A DNA stretch of 34,263 bases, from assembly GCF_000240225.1 (NCBI RefSeq), contig NZ_AGUD01000049.1, forward strand, positions 1 through 34,263, in the 5' to 3' direction. Made by a program: the position numbers and the translations under genes. The DNA is from Patulibacter medicamentivorans. GTDB lineage: Bacteria > Actinomycetota > Thermoleophilia > Solirubrobacterales > Solirubrobacteraceae. Numbering within the stretch: position 1 is the stretch's first letter; every line of letters starts with the position of its first letter. Below the pieces are notes generated by a model. The model was given only the letters and a program-made list of their open reading frames with translations. It was not told the DNA's origin and searched no databases. Shown here one piece after another: positions 23,215 to 31,402 of this stretch.

Positions 23215-24819
23215 TCAGGCCGCGACGGTCGTCGACTCGTCGGCGGCCGACGACCCGCTCCGGCGCCGCGGCCGCGCCGCGGCCGGCGGCTCGTCGGCCG
23301 CGGCCTGCGGATCGAGGCCGGGATCGGCGTCCTCGTCGATCGCGCCGGCGCCGGCGTCCCTGCGGGCCATGTGCGGCGGCCGCTCCGGCCACTCGGCGAT
23401 CGGCCGCTCCGAGGCGCGGGGCCGGTCGTCGCGGAAGCGGTCGGCCCACTCCTCGCGCCAGACGTCGGCGTCGACCCGCAGCTCCTCGATCACCTCGCGC
23501 AGCAGCGCCCGGCGGTCGACCCCGGGCCGCATCGCCGCCCGCGCCGCCAGCTTCGCGCCCCGCCACGGGCTCAGGATCCGGTGCGGGCTGGCCGCCGACC
23601 CGAGCGCGCCGCCGCGGTCGAAGAGCCGCGCCAGCCACGGCTCGTCGCTGCCGTCGAACGACCGCAGCGCCTCCTTGAAGAGCGGCGACGGCAGGCTCAG
23701 CCGCGACTCCTTGTTGCCCCAGTGGTAGGTCGAGCGGCACTCGCGGTCGCGCCGCCGCTCGACCGCCGCCAGCGCCGCGTCGAGCGCCCGCGGGTCGTCC
23801 AGGACCGGCGCCGCGCCCTCGCCCAGCAGCCGCCCGAACCGCAGCGCGTCGCGGATCCCCTGGCCGACCGCCGGGTCCTTGAAGTGGCCGGCGTCGCCGC
23901 ACAGCGCCCAGCCCGGGCCGCTCGAGCGGCGGAAGTACGACGCGGTGTCGGTGGTGCTGCGGATCTTCGTCCCGTTCCCGCCGCCGCCGATCCGCTCGGC
24001 CGCCGCCGGGTTCTCGGCCACGCGCGCCGCCCAGGTGCCCTCCGGGTCCGCCCGGAACGCCGAGACGTCCTCGCGGGCGCCCATGAACAGCACCAGCATC
24101 CGGTCCTCGGGGCAGGGGAAGACGAAGACGTGCGACTCGCGCTGGCGGTACTGGACGACGGTCTGGCGCCACTCGGTGCCCAGCTGCGGGTCGTCCAGGT
24201 AGCGGTAGGCGGCGCCGCGCTGGGGCAGCGATCCGCGGTAGGGACGGTCGGCGCCGACCGCCGTGGCGACGCCCGACCGGCGGCCGTCGGCGCCGATCAC
24301 CAGCGAGCAGGCGATCTCGTACTCGCCCTCCGGCCCGCGCACCCGGACCCCGCAGGCGCGGCCGTCGCGCCACAGGACGTCGACCAGCGTGGTCCGCTCG
24401 CGGACGTCGACGCCGGCCTCGCGGGCGGTCGCCACCAGCGCCGCGTCGAACGGCGTCCGGGGCACCGACTGGGCGTAGTCGATCCCGTCGATCGGCTCCC
24501 AGCGGTTGCGGCAGCTGACGCCGTCGGCCACGATCTGGGCGAACAGCGCCTTCGGCGGGTCGCACTCGCGCTGGATCCGCTGCAACGCCCCGAGCCGCTG
24601 GACCTCGGCGACCGCGGAGGGGAAGTTGACGTGGGTCGAGAGCGTGTCGGACGGGAACCGCGTGCGGTCGATCGAGATCACCGAGCGGCCGAGGCGGGCC
24701 AGCGCGATCGCGGCTCCCGAGCCGGCGCAGCGGGCGCCGACGACGACCGCGTCGACCCGCTCGCGGGCGGGCCGGGCGGCTGCCGCGGTAGGGGTGTCGG
24801 AACGGTCGGCGGGACTCAT
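23215..24819 (-). CDS. FAD-dependent monooxygenase-like oxidoreductase
   Basis: 534 residues from ATG 24819. Residues ~22-45 hold the FAD motif in the actinobacterial form [20 protein letters not shown], then [31 protein letters not shown] is the DG motif that binds FAD and NAD(P)H, and [20 protein letters not shown] is the second FAD motif (GD). The set is that of group A flavin monooxygenases and geranylgeranyl-reductase-like proteins. Residues ~490-534 are a low-complexity acidic/Ala/Arg tail, likely disordered. Substrate unknown. It is the first gene of a two-gene unit with the Cys-less nitrilase paralogue and is divergent (117 bp) from an acyl-CoA dehydrogenase gene. GGGAG about 11 nt before the ATG is a possible RBS. 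Confidence 0.88.
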   Translation of the reverse strand: MSPADRSDTPTAAAARPARERVDAVVVGARCAGSGAAIALARLGRSVISIDRTRFPSDTLSTHVNFPSAVAEVQRLGALQRIQRECDPPKALFAQIVADGVSCRNRWEPIDGIDYAQSVPRTPFDAALVATAREAGVDVRERTTLVDVLWRDGRACGVRVRGPEGEYEIACSLVIGADGRRSGVATAVGADRPYRGSLPQRGAAYRYLDDPQLGTEWRQTVVQYRQRESHVFVFPCPEDRMLVLFMGAREDVSAFRADPEGTWAARVAENPAAAERIGGGGNGTKIRSTTDTASYFRRSSGPGWALCGDAGHFKDPAVGQGIRDALRFGRLLGEGAAPVLDDPRALDAALAAVERRRDRECRSTYHWGNKESRLSLPSPLFKEALRSFDGSDEPWLARLFDRGGALGSAASPHRILSPWRGAKLAARAAMRPGVDRRALLREVIEELRVDADVWREEWADRFRDDRPRASERPIAEWPERPPHMARRDAGAGAIDEDADPGLDPQAAADEPPAAARPRRRSGSSAADESTTVAA

Positions 24820-24936
24820 GCGGCAACGCTCCCACCGCGCGCCGCGGCCGCCCATGGGCCGAAGGGTGTCAATCCGTATGCCGGGGGACAGCAACGCCCT
24901 ATCGGAGGGCCCCGGCGCGGGTGTTTGATCGCCGTC

Positions 24937-26571
24937 ATGGCCACGACGACAGCGGTTCCCGACCTCGATCCCCGGACCGGCGCGCCGCCGCGTCGCGCGG
25001 GCGGCGACCTGCTGGAGGGCGACCGGCCGCTGCGCGACGCCCTCGTGCGCGAGGGCGCGGGCGAGTTGCTGGCCGAGGTCCACGCCGCCGGCCGGACCTT
25101 CGCCGCGGGCGACGCGATCGACGACGGCACGATCGCCAACGTGGCCACGCCGCAGATCGTCGGGCCGGCCGAGGTCCGCTTCGATCCGGCGTTCCACGCG
25201 ATCATGCGGCGCGCCGTCGAGCACGGGATCACCGGCGTCCCGTGGGCCGACGAGCGGCCGGGCGCGCACGTCGCGCGGGCGGCCAAGTTCATGCTGCTGG
25301 CCCAGGTCGAGGCCGGCTCGACCTGCCCGATGGCGATGACCTACTCGTGCGTGCCCGCGCTGCGGCTGAGCGACGCGGTCGCGGCCGAGTGGGAGCCGCG
25401 CGTCAGCTCCGGCGTCTACGACCCGCGCGAGCTGCCCGCCGAGGCCAAGGACGGCGCGCTGATCGGGATGGCGCTGACCGAGGCCGCCGGCGGCTCCGAC
25501 CTGGCGGGCTTGACGACCGTCGGCCGCCCGCTCGGCGGCGACGCCTACGCGGTCAGCGGGGTCAAGTGGTTCGTCTCGGCGATCCAGTCCGACGCGTTCT
25601 TCGTGCTCGCGAAGACCGAGACCGGGATCTCCTGCCTGCTGGTCCCGCGGCTGCGCGACGACGGCACGCCGAACGGGTTCGAGATCACGGCGCTGAAGGA
25701 CAAGCTCGGCAACCGCTCCAACCCGACCGCCGAGGTCACCCTGACCGACGCCCACGGCCGGCTGGTCGGCGAGGAGGGCCGCGGCGTCGCGGCGATCATG
25801 GCGATGATCGGCGGCACCCGCACCGACTGCGTGCTCGGCTCGACCGCGGTCATGCGGCTGGGCACCGCCGAGGCGATCCACCACGGCGACCACCGCCACG
25901 CCTTCGGTCGCGCGCTCAGCGAGCAGCCGGTGATGACCGCGGTCCTCGCCGACCTGGCGCTGGAGACCGAGGCCGCCGTCGCCGCGGCGCTGTGGCTGGT
26001 GCGGCTGGCCGAGCGCTCGCGGGCCGGCGACGAGGGCGCCGAGCTGGTCCGCCGGATCGCCGCCCCGGCGCTGAAGTACTGGATCTGCAAGCGGGCGCCG
26101 ATCCACGCCGCCGAGGCGATCGAGTGCCAGGGCGGCTTCGGCTACATGGAGGACTCGCGGCTGGCGCGCTGCTACCGCGAGGCGCCGCTGATGTCGATCT
26201 GGGAGGGCTCCGGCAACGTCCAGACGCTCGACGTGCTGCGGGCGGTGCAGCGGACGCCGGCGGTGCTCGAGGCGCTGCTCGCCGAGCTCGACGCCGCGGC
26301 CGGGGGCGACCGCCGGCTCGACGCCCGGACCGCCGAGCTGCGGGCGCTGGTCGCCGATCCCCAGCGGCTGGCCGCCGACCCGCGCGGCCTCGCCGCCCGG
26401 ATCGCGCTGGCGCTGCAGGCCGCCGTGCTGGTTCGCGGCGCCCCGTTCGAGGTCGCCGACGCGTTCTGCGCGTCGCGCCTGGCCGACGGCCCGCCGGCGG
26501 TCTTCGGGGCGCTGCCCGCGAGCGTCGACGCCGCGGCGGTCGTCGCCCGCCACCGGCCGCAGGACGGCTGA
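24937..26571 (+). CDS. AidB-like acyl-CoA dehydrogenase
   Basis: 544 residues from ATG 24937. Acyl-CoA dehydrogenase features are [12 protein letters not shown] (~178-189, flavin/substrate loop), [34 protein letters not shown], and the C-terminal [20 protein letters not shown], then [20 protein letters not shown] with Glu423 as the likely catalytic base. The N-terminal domain with [20 protein letters not shown] (~75-94) and the WEGSGNV ending are the AidB/isovaleryl-CoA subgroup pattern, and the length equals that of AidB. It probably dehydrogenates a branched or unusual acyl-CoA; DNA binding as in E. coli AidB cannot be judged. Its stop overlaps the next gene's start (TGATG). No good RBS is visible; TTTGAT 7 nt before the ATG might be a weak -10. 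Confidence 0.9.
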   Translation: MATTTAVPDLDPRTGAPPRRAGGDLLEGDRPLRDALVREGAGELLAEVHAAGRTFAAGDAIDDGTIANVATPQIVGPAEVRFDPAFHAIMRRAVEHGITGVPWADERPGAHVARAAKFMLLAQVEAGSTCPMAMTYSCVPALRLSDAVAAEWEPRVSSGVYDPRELPAEAKDGALIGMALTEAAGGSDLAGLTTVGRPLGGDAYAVSGVKWFVSAIQSDAFFVLAKTETGISCLLVPRLRDDGTPNGFEITALKDKLGNRSNPTAEVTLTDAHGRLVGEEGRGVAAIMAMIGGTRTDCVLGSTAVMRLGTAEAIHHGDHRHAFGRALSEQPVMTAVLADLALETEAAVAAALWLVRLAERSRAGDEGAELVRRIAAPALKYWICKRAPIHAAEAIECQGGFGYMEDSRLARCYREAPLMSIWEGSGNVQTLDVLRAVQRTPAVLEALLAELDAAAGGDRRLDARTAELRALVADPQRLAADPRGLAARIALALQAAVLVRGAPFEVADAFCASRLADGPPAVFGALPASVDAAAVVARHRPQDG

Positions 26572-27614
26572 TGCGGGTCGTCGCGATTCAGCCCCGCGTC
26601 GCCCTCGGCGAGGTCGACGCCAACCTCCGGCACGTCGAGGACCTGGTCGACCGGGCGGTCGCCGAGCATCACCCGCAGCTGGTCTGCCTGCCCGAGAGCA
26701 TGACCACGCCGAACCTGTACCACCGGCGGATGCGGACGGTCGCTCGTCCGGTGCTCGGCGAGCCGCTGCAGGTCCTGCGGCGGCTGGCGCGGCGGCACGA
26801 CTGCCTGGTCGGCGGCGGCTACATCGCGGTCCGCGGCGAGGACGCGCGCGGCACCTACGCGCTCGCCGAGCCCGACGGCAGCGTCCACTTCCACGACAAG
26901 GACCAGCCGTCGTTCTGGGAGAACAACTACTACGGGCCGGGCCGCGACGACGGGGTGATGGAGACCTCGCTGGGGACGATCGGCTGCGCCAACGGCTGGG
27001 AGTGGGGCCGGACCCGGACCGTCCACCGGATGCGGGCCGGCGGCGTGCGGCTGGTCGCCGGCGGGATGCACTTCCCGTCGGTCCCGACCTGGCCGCTGGC
27101 CGCCCGCTGGTTCCGCGACCGCGACCACCACCTGCTGAGCCAGTACTGCCGCGAGACGCCGCCGCGGCTGGCGCGGATGCTCGGCGTGCCGGTCGTCCAT
27201 CCCTCGCACGTCGGCGACTTCACGATGGCCACGCCGCTCGCGCCGGGGATCCCGTGGTCGTCGTCGTGCGTCGGCGAGACCCAGATCTGCGACGCCGACG
27301 GGGTGCCGCTGGAGCGGATGTCCTACGCCGACGGCGAGGGCTGGATCGGCGCCGACGTCGAGCTGGCCGAGCCGCGCCCGCGCGACCCGACGCCCGACAC
27401 CTTCTGGGCGGCGAGCTTCCCGCTCTCGGCCCACCTGGTCTGGTACGTCGGCAACCTCCACGGCCGCGCCAAGTACCTGGCGATGAAGCGGCTGGGGCTG
27501 CACGAGTGGACGCCCGGCCCCGACGTGCCGGATCGGGCGAGCGCCGCCCAGCTGCCGCCGCTGGACCCCGAGCCGGCCGGCGCCGGCCTCGACGCCGCGG
27601 GGCGGGCCGTCTAG
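26571..27614 (+). CDS. Nitrilase-superfamily carbon-nitrogen hydrolase with intact triad
   Basis: 347 residues from ATG 26571, overlapping the acyl-CoA dehydrogenase stop by one base, so translationally coupled. The nitrilase-fold triad is complete: Glu42 (VCLPESMTTPN), Lys110 (HDKDQPSFWEN) and Cys139 (GTIGCANGWEW, codon TGC 26985-26987). The first segment [20 protein letters not shown] is the standard opening of the alpha-beta-beta-alpha fold. It should hydrolyse an amide or carbamoyl C-N bond, or a nitrile; the substrate is not readable. The motifs around Lys and Cys are unlike those of well-known branches (e.g. N-carbamoylputrescine amidase), suggesting a separate subfamily. The C-terminal ~40 residues are Pro/Ala-rich. 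It is a paralogue of the Cys-less protein at 22201-23211. Confidence 0.88.
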   Translation: MRVVAIQPRVALGEVDANLRHVEDLVDRAVAEHHPQLVCLPESMTTPNLYHRRMRTVARPVLGEPLQVLRRLARRHDCLVGGGYIAVRGEDARGTYALAEPDGSVHFHDKDQPSFWENNYYGPGRDDGVMETSLGTIGCANGWEWGRTRTVHRMRAGGVRLVAGGMHFPSVPTWPLAARWFRDRDHHLLSQYCRETPPRLARMLGVPVVHPSHVGDFTMATPLAPGIPWSSSCVGETQICDADGVPLERMSYADGEGWIGADVELAEPRPRDPTPDTFWAASFPLSAHLVWYVGNLHGRAKYLAMKRLGLHEWTPGPDVPDRASAAQLPPLDPEPAGAGLDAAGRAV

Positions 27615-27617
27615 TGT
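27612..27617 (+). promoter_or_regulatory. -10-like TAGTGT before the LuxR-type start
   Basis: TAGTGT (TANNNT) ends 6 nt before ATG 27624 and begins with the TAG stop codon of the upstream nitrilase gene. There is no RBS in the 9-bp gap. Placement predicts a leaderless mRNA starting at the A of ATG. Confidence 0.45.
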
Positions 27618-27623
27618 CGCGCC

Positions 27624-28778
27624 ATGGGGGAGGCCTCGCGGGCGGGGAGCACGTCGGTGCAGCAACGGGTCGCGCACGTGCTCGGTGAGGCCGGCGTGTC
27701 GGCGGACGAGGGCTCGGCGGCGCCGCTCCGGGACGGGCTCGCCGACGCGATGCGCGACCTCCTGGCCCGGATCGAGGAGACGGCCGACGAGGCGGCCGCC
27801 GACCTGGTCGCCCGCTGCCGCGAGCTGGTCGCGCTGGCCGACCTGCGCGAGGAGCTGGCCGAGGTCGAGCTGACGCGGCGGCTCGACATGTTCGTCCGCG
27901 TCCACGAGGCGGTCGTGCGCCTGCGCGAGGCCGGATCGGTCGAGTCGATCATCCGCGGGGCGCCCGAGGCGGTCGCCGAGGCCTGCGACTTCGACCGCGT
28001 CGCGGTCTACCGGGTCGACGGGTCGCTGATGGTTGCCGAGGCCTTCTACCACCGCGACGATCCGGCCCGGGCGGCCGAGCTGCTGTCCTTCAGCCGCGCC
28101 CACCCGGCGCAGCTGCAGGAGCAGATCCTGGAGACCGAGATGGTCCGCCGGCGGCGCCCGATCGTCGTCCACGACGCGCAGCACCACCCGTCGACCTACA
28201 AGCCGCTGGTCCGCCCCTACGGCACCCACGCCTACGTCGCGGCGCCGATCATGCCGGAGGGCCGGGTGATCGGCTTCGTCCACGCCGACAAGGGCGTCCG
28301 CCGGCCCGACGACCCGCGCGCCGTCGACGAGTTCGACCGCGACGTCCTCTGGGGCTTCGCCGAGGGCCTCGGGCACGCGATCGAGCGGGTCGGCCTGGTC
28401 GACCGGATGCACGCCCAGAGCGCCGACGTCCGGCGGCTGATGGCGCGCGCGGCGTCGGCCGTCGACGAGTACGTCGACACGCGGGTGGAGCTGATCTCGA
28501 CGCCGCACGACGGCTCGGGCGCGACCAGCGCGGCGCGCGCGATCCTCGCCGACCAGCCGGACCCGGACTCGCCGCTGGCGATGCTGACCCGCCGCGAGCG
28601 CGAGGTCCTCGGCCTGGTCGCGGCCGGCGCGACCAACGCCCAGATCGCGGCCCGGCTGGTGATCACGGTCGGGACCGCCAAGTCGCACGTCGCCCGGATC
28701 CTGCGCAAGCTCGGCGCGGCCAACCGGGTCGAGGCCGTCACGACCTACCTGCGGGCGCGGGGGCAGCAGGGAGCGTGA
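27624..28778 (+). CDS. GAF-domain LuxR-type transcriptional regulator
   Basis: 384 residues from ATG 27624. Residues ~35-100 are helical and acidic, possibly coiled coil. A GAF sensor domain spans ~105-260: ACDFDRVAVYRVDGSLMVAE, then YVAAPIMPEGRVIGFVHADK. The C-terminal ~318-378 is a LuxR/NarL HTH: LTRREREVLGLVAAGATNAQ, then IAARLVITVGTAKSHVARIL. There is no receiver domain, so the signal is probably a small molecule bound by GAF. Regulators of this build commonly sit beside acyl-CoA dehydrogenase genes in actinobacteria. It directly follows the ACAD-nitrilase pair, so control of the two divergent oxidoreductase-nitrilase units is likely (inference). Confidence 0.9.
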   Translation: MGEASRAGSTSVQQRVAHVLGEAGVSADEGSAAPLRDGLADAMRDLLARIEETADEAAADLVARCRELVALADLREELAEVELTRRLDMFVRVHEAVVRLREAGSVESIIRGAPEAVAEACDFDRVAVYRVDGSLMVAEAFYHRDDPARAAELLSFSRAHPAQLQEQILETEMVRRRRPIVVHDAQHHPSTYKPLVRPYGTHAYVAAPIMPEGRVIGFVHADKGVRRPDDPRAVDEFDRDVLWGFAEGLGHAIERVGLVDRMHAQSADVRRLMARAASAVDEYVDTRVELISTPHDGSGATSAARAILADQPDPDSPLAMLTRREREVLGLVAAGATNAQIAARLVITVGTAKSHVARILRKLGAANRVEAVTTYLRARGQQGA

Positions 28779-28811
28779 GGGGTGGCCGTCGCGGCCGGCA
28801 GGTGACGCGAC

Positions 28812-28870
28812 GGCCGCGAGGTCCCGACGTTCGCTCCGGATGGCGGGGCGAACGGCGGGACCTCGCGGCC
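28812..28870. terminator. Very long hairpin at convergent gene ends, copy 1 of a repeated element
   Basis: GGCCGCGAGGTCCCG (28812-28826) pairs perfectly with CGGGACCTCGCGGCC (28856-28870). Inside, after one A-G mismatch, CGTTCGC (28828-28834) pairs with GCGAACG (28848-28854), then U-G and two G-C pairs close a 7-nt loop, GGATGGC. It lies between the convergent LuxR-type (ends 28778) and beta-helix (ends 28893) genes, so it is a bidirectional terminator candidate. A close copy lies at 34089-34144. Confidence 0.75.
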
Positions 28871-28892
28871 CGTCTGCCGCGGTGGTGCGGGG

Positions 28893-31124
28893 TCAGCCCC
28901 GCCGCAGGGCCACCGACGCCGTGCGGCTGGCCGAGAGGCCGGCGTCGTCGCGGACGCCGGCGCGGATCGTCAGCTTCCCGCCGGCGCCGCGGCGGAGCGC
29001 CGAGCGGGTGCTCGCCGGCAGCGCCACCGACAGCGCGCCGCTGCGGCCGCGGCTGACGCGGATCGTGCGCGAGACGGTCGCGCTGCGACTGCCGACCCGG
29101 GCGCTGACGCGGACGGTGACCGTGCAGCGGGTCGCCGCGGCCCGCACGCAGGACGCGCTGCCGAGCGTCGCCCGGCCGGAGGCGCCGACCTTGACCGTGC
29201 GGGAGAGCGTCACCAGCGCGGGGCCGACCTGGGTGATCGTCCGCTTCGCCGTCCGCGACTGCGGGAACCGGACCGTCACCGCGCTCGAGGTCGACGGGCG
29301 GCTGACGCCGTCGCCGTTGCGGGCGGTGACCCGGCAGGCGATGCTCGACGCGGTGTCGCCGCGGCGCAGCAGGTAGGTGCTGCCGATCGCCCCGGCGACC
29401 GGCTTGCCGTCGCGCAGCCAGGCGAAGCCGTAGCTGGTCGGCGACCCGGTCCAGGTCCCCGGCAGGCAGGTGATCCGCCGGCCGACGGTCGCGGCGCCGG
29501 TCAGCGATGCGCGGACCGTCCGGACCGGCGGGTGCAGCGGCCCGGTCGGCGTCGTATCCGGCCCCGGCGCGGTCCCGGGCACGACCACGCGGACGCTGGT
29601 CGTGGTGGTCTGGCCGGCCGAATCGGTGACCCGTGCCTCGAGCGTCACCGAGCGCCCGGCCTGGGCCGCGATCGGGCTCCAGCGGAACTCGTAGGGCGCC
29701 TTCGCGGTGCTCGCCACCGGCGCGCCGTCGGCCAGCAGCGCGACGGCCCGGACGCCGAAGTCGTCGGCGGCCTCGACCACCGGCTGCAGCTCGCCGCCGA
29801 CCGGCACCTCGAGCCCGTCGATCGGGTCCAGGAAGCGCGCGCTCGGGGCCGCGTCGGGCGTCGGGGCGGGGACGGCCGGGTGGCTCGCCGGCACGCTCAG
29901 CGGGGTGCCGACGTCGACGCTCGCCGCCGCCGGGCTGCCGCTGGCGCCGGAGATCCCCTGGCAGCCGGAGGTCGTGTTGCTGGCGCCGGTCACCGGGCCG
30001 GCCGGGCAGCCCCACGAGCTGCCCAGGGCCGCCGCCGGGGCGCCGACGCGCACGGCGGCGTTGGCGATGTCGGCGTTGAAGACTCCGTAGCCGTTGCCCG
30101 AGAAGGTGTTGCCCGACGAGCTGAACGCGGGCGTCCCGGGGTTGGCCGGGTCGTCGCCGATGAAGGCGTCGGTCAGCAGCAGGCCGACCGACGCGCGCGC
30201 CGTCGCGGCGCTCGCGTCCGGGCCGGAGTTGCCGACGATGTCGCTGTCGACGACCGCTCCGCGCTGGCCGGCGTGGAAGCGGATTCCGGTCTGCGGGACG
30301 GCCGATCCGCGACCGCCGCCGGCGATCCGCGAGCGGGTCACGTAGCCGTAGGCCTTGACGCCGGAGCGGACCGCGTTGGAGGCCGCGCCGTCGGTGCCGG
30401 TCGCGTCGTCGAACAGCACGCCGCCGGCCTGGTAGCCGGTCACGAGGCTGTCCTCGATCGTGACCTCGCGGCGGACGCCGGCCTCGGCGCCCTGCAGCGA
30501 GTTGGTCATGATCACGCCCCAGCCGTGGGGGCGGCTGGCCAGCTCGGTGTCGGGGGCGGCCCGCCGCAGCGGACCGACGACGCTGCGGGCGATCCGGCCC
30601 GAGGTGTTGAAGAACGCGACGCCCGCCTCGGCGTAGGCGTCCGGCGACTCGATCGTGACCCCGGAGATGTCGACGAAGTTCTCGTTGTCGTCGGAGGACC
30701 CGAGCGACTGGCGCGAGATCGTGACGACGTTGCCGCCGCCGTCGCGCAGGTACGGCGCGGTGCCGGCCAGCGTGCTCCCCAGCGCCGGGCTGGGCCGGAT
30801 CGTGACCTTGTCGGCGCCGGCGCCCTTGATCGTCAGCGGCTTGGTGATCGTGAGGCCGTTGCGGGATCCGGCCTGGGCGGGGCTGTTGGCGTGGGTGAAG
30901 GGCGTCGACTGCTCCTCGTAGAGGCCGGGGCAGACGATCAGCGTGTCCCATGGCGCGGCCTGGTCGACCGCCGCCTGGATCGAGCCGTAGCGGGCGCCCG
31001 GGCACTCTTGTCGATCGTCGTCGACGGTCCAGGTCGAGGCCTGGGCGGCCGCGGGCAGGAGCGCCGGGATCGTGGCGAGCGCGAGCGCCGTTGCCAGCGC
31101 GCGGCGGATGGTCCGGGGGGTCAT
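28893..31124 (-). CDS. Secreted right-handed beta-helix protein with Ig-like modules
   Basis: 743 residues from ATG 31124. The signal peptide (~1-29) is twin-Arg-poor, with a hydrophobic core ALATALALATIPALLPAAAQ and likely cleavage after AQA. Residues ~30-400 fit a right-handed parallel beta-helix: an opening YGSIQAAVDQAAPWDTLIVC (pectate-lyase/NosD-like start), then repeated short strands with Asn and Gly turns (VVDSDIVGNSG, GNTFSGNGYGVFN). Residues ~430-515 form an Ig/cadherin-like domain, ~537-620 a second one with TVGRRITCLPGTWTGSPTSY, then AWLRDGKPVAGA, a pattern common in Thermoleophilia surface proteins. The tail (~625-743) is a basic beta-rich region. No catalytic residues or sortase/LPXTG signal are evident. 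It may bind or cleave polysaccharide at the cell surface. Confidence 0.85.
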   Translation of the reverse strand: MTPRTIRRALATALALATIPALLPAAAQASTWTVDDDRQECPGARYGSIQAAVDQAAPWDTLIVCPGLYEEQSTPFTHANSPAQAGSRNGLTITKPLTIKGAGADKVTIRPSPALGSTLAGTAPYLRDGGGNVVTISRQSLGSSDDNENFVDISGVTIESPDAYAEAGVAFFNTSGRIARSVVGPLRRAAPDTELASRPHGWGVIMTNSLQGAEAGVRREVTIEDSLVTGYQAGGVLFDDATGTDGAASNAVRSGVKAYGYVTRSRIAGGGRGSAVPQTGIRFHAGQRGAVVDSDIVGNSGPDASAATARASVGLLLTDAFIGDDPANPGTPAFSSSGNTFSGNGYGVFNADIANAAVRVGAPAAALGSSWGCPAGPVTGASNTTSGCQGISGASGSPAAASVDVGTPLSVPASHPAVPAPTPDAAPSARFLDPIDGLEVPVGGELQPVVEAADDFGVRAVALLADGAPVASTAKAPYEFRWSPIAAQAGRSVTLEARVTDSAGQTTTTSVRVVVPGTAPGPDTTPTGPLHPPVRTVRASLTGAATVGRRITCLPGTWTGSPTSYGFAWLRDGKPVAGAIGSTYLLRRGDTASSIACRVTARNGDGVSRPSTSSAVTVRFPQSRTAKRTITQVGPALVTLSRTVKVGASGRATLGSASCVRAAATRCTVTVRVSARVGSRSATVSRTIRVSRGRSGALSVALPASTRSALRRGAGGKLTIRAGVRDDAGLSASRTASVALRRG

Positions 31125-31402
31125 GGGCGGAGCGGCACCTCGGTGCGGGGTCGGTCGGGTCCTCGGGCGAGCGGCCGACGGGCCGACGGCGTCCCCGGGA
31201 GGGCCGGAACGGCAGCCTCCGGAGGGTCGCTCGCGTCGAGGACCGCCGGAGTGTAGGGCCACAATTCAGCAACGATTGGATCCAAACTGGATAGGCCTGG
31301 ACGCGATCTCTTCGCCGCCTGGCGCAAAACGGTTCGCCCGGCCGTCCATACGCTTCCGCCGGTCCCGCGGGATCACCCGCCCGACCCATCGCACGGAGAA
31401 CT
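31125..31402. promoter_or_regulatory. Divergent promoter region of the two secreted-protein genes
   Basis: 278 bp between the beta-helix (minus) and hydrolase (plus) genes. It contains an AT-richer pocket (~31258-31295) with a perfect 10-bp palindrome TTGGATCCAA at 31276-31285. On the minus strand TACACT (31255-31250) matches a TANNNT -10 and would leave a ~120-nt leader for the beta-helix gene. GGAG at 31395-31398 is the RBS for the hydrolase GTG. A shared operator at the palindrome is inference. Confidence 0.4.

Noticed and set aside
19187-24835. Very long open frames on the strand opposite to the dehydrogenase operon and the flavoenzyme genes (and similar ones elsewhere)
   Set aside because: Their products are low-complexity Arg/Gly/Pro/Ala strings with no domain. 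They arise because GC-rich codons leave few stops in other frames; the real genes on the other strand have clear motifs.
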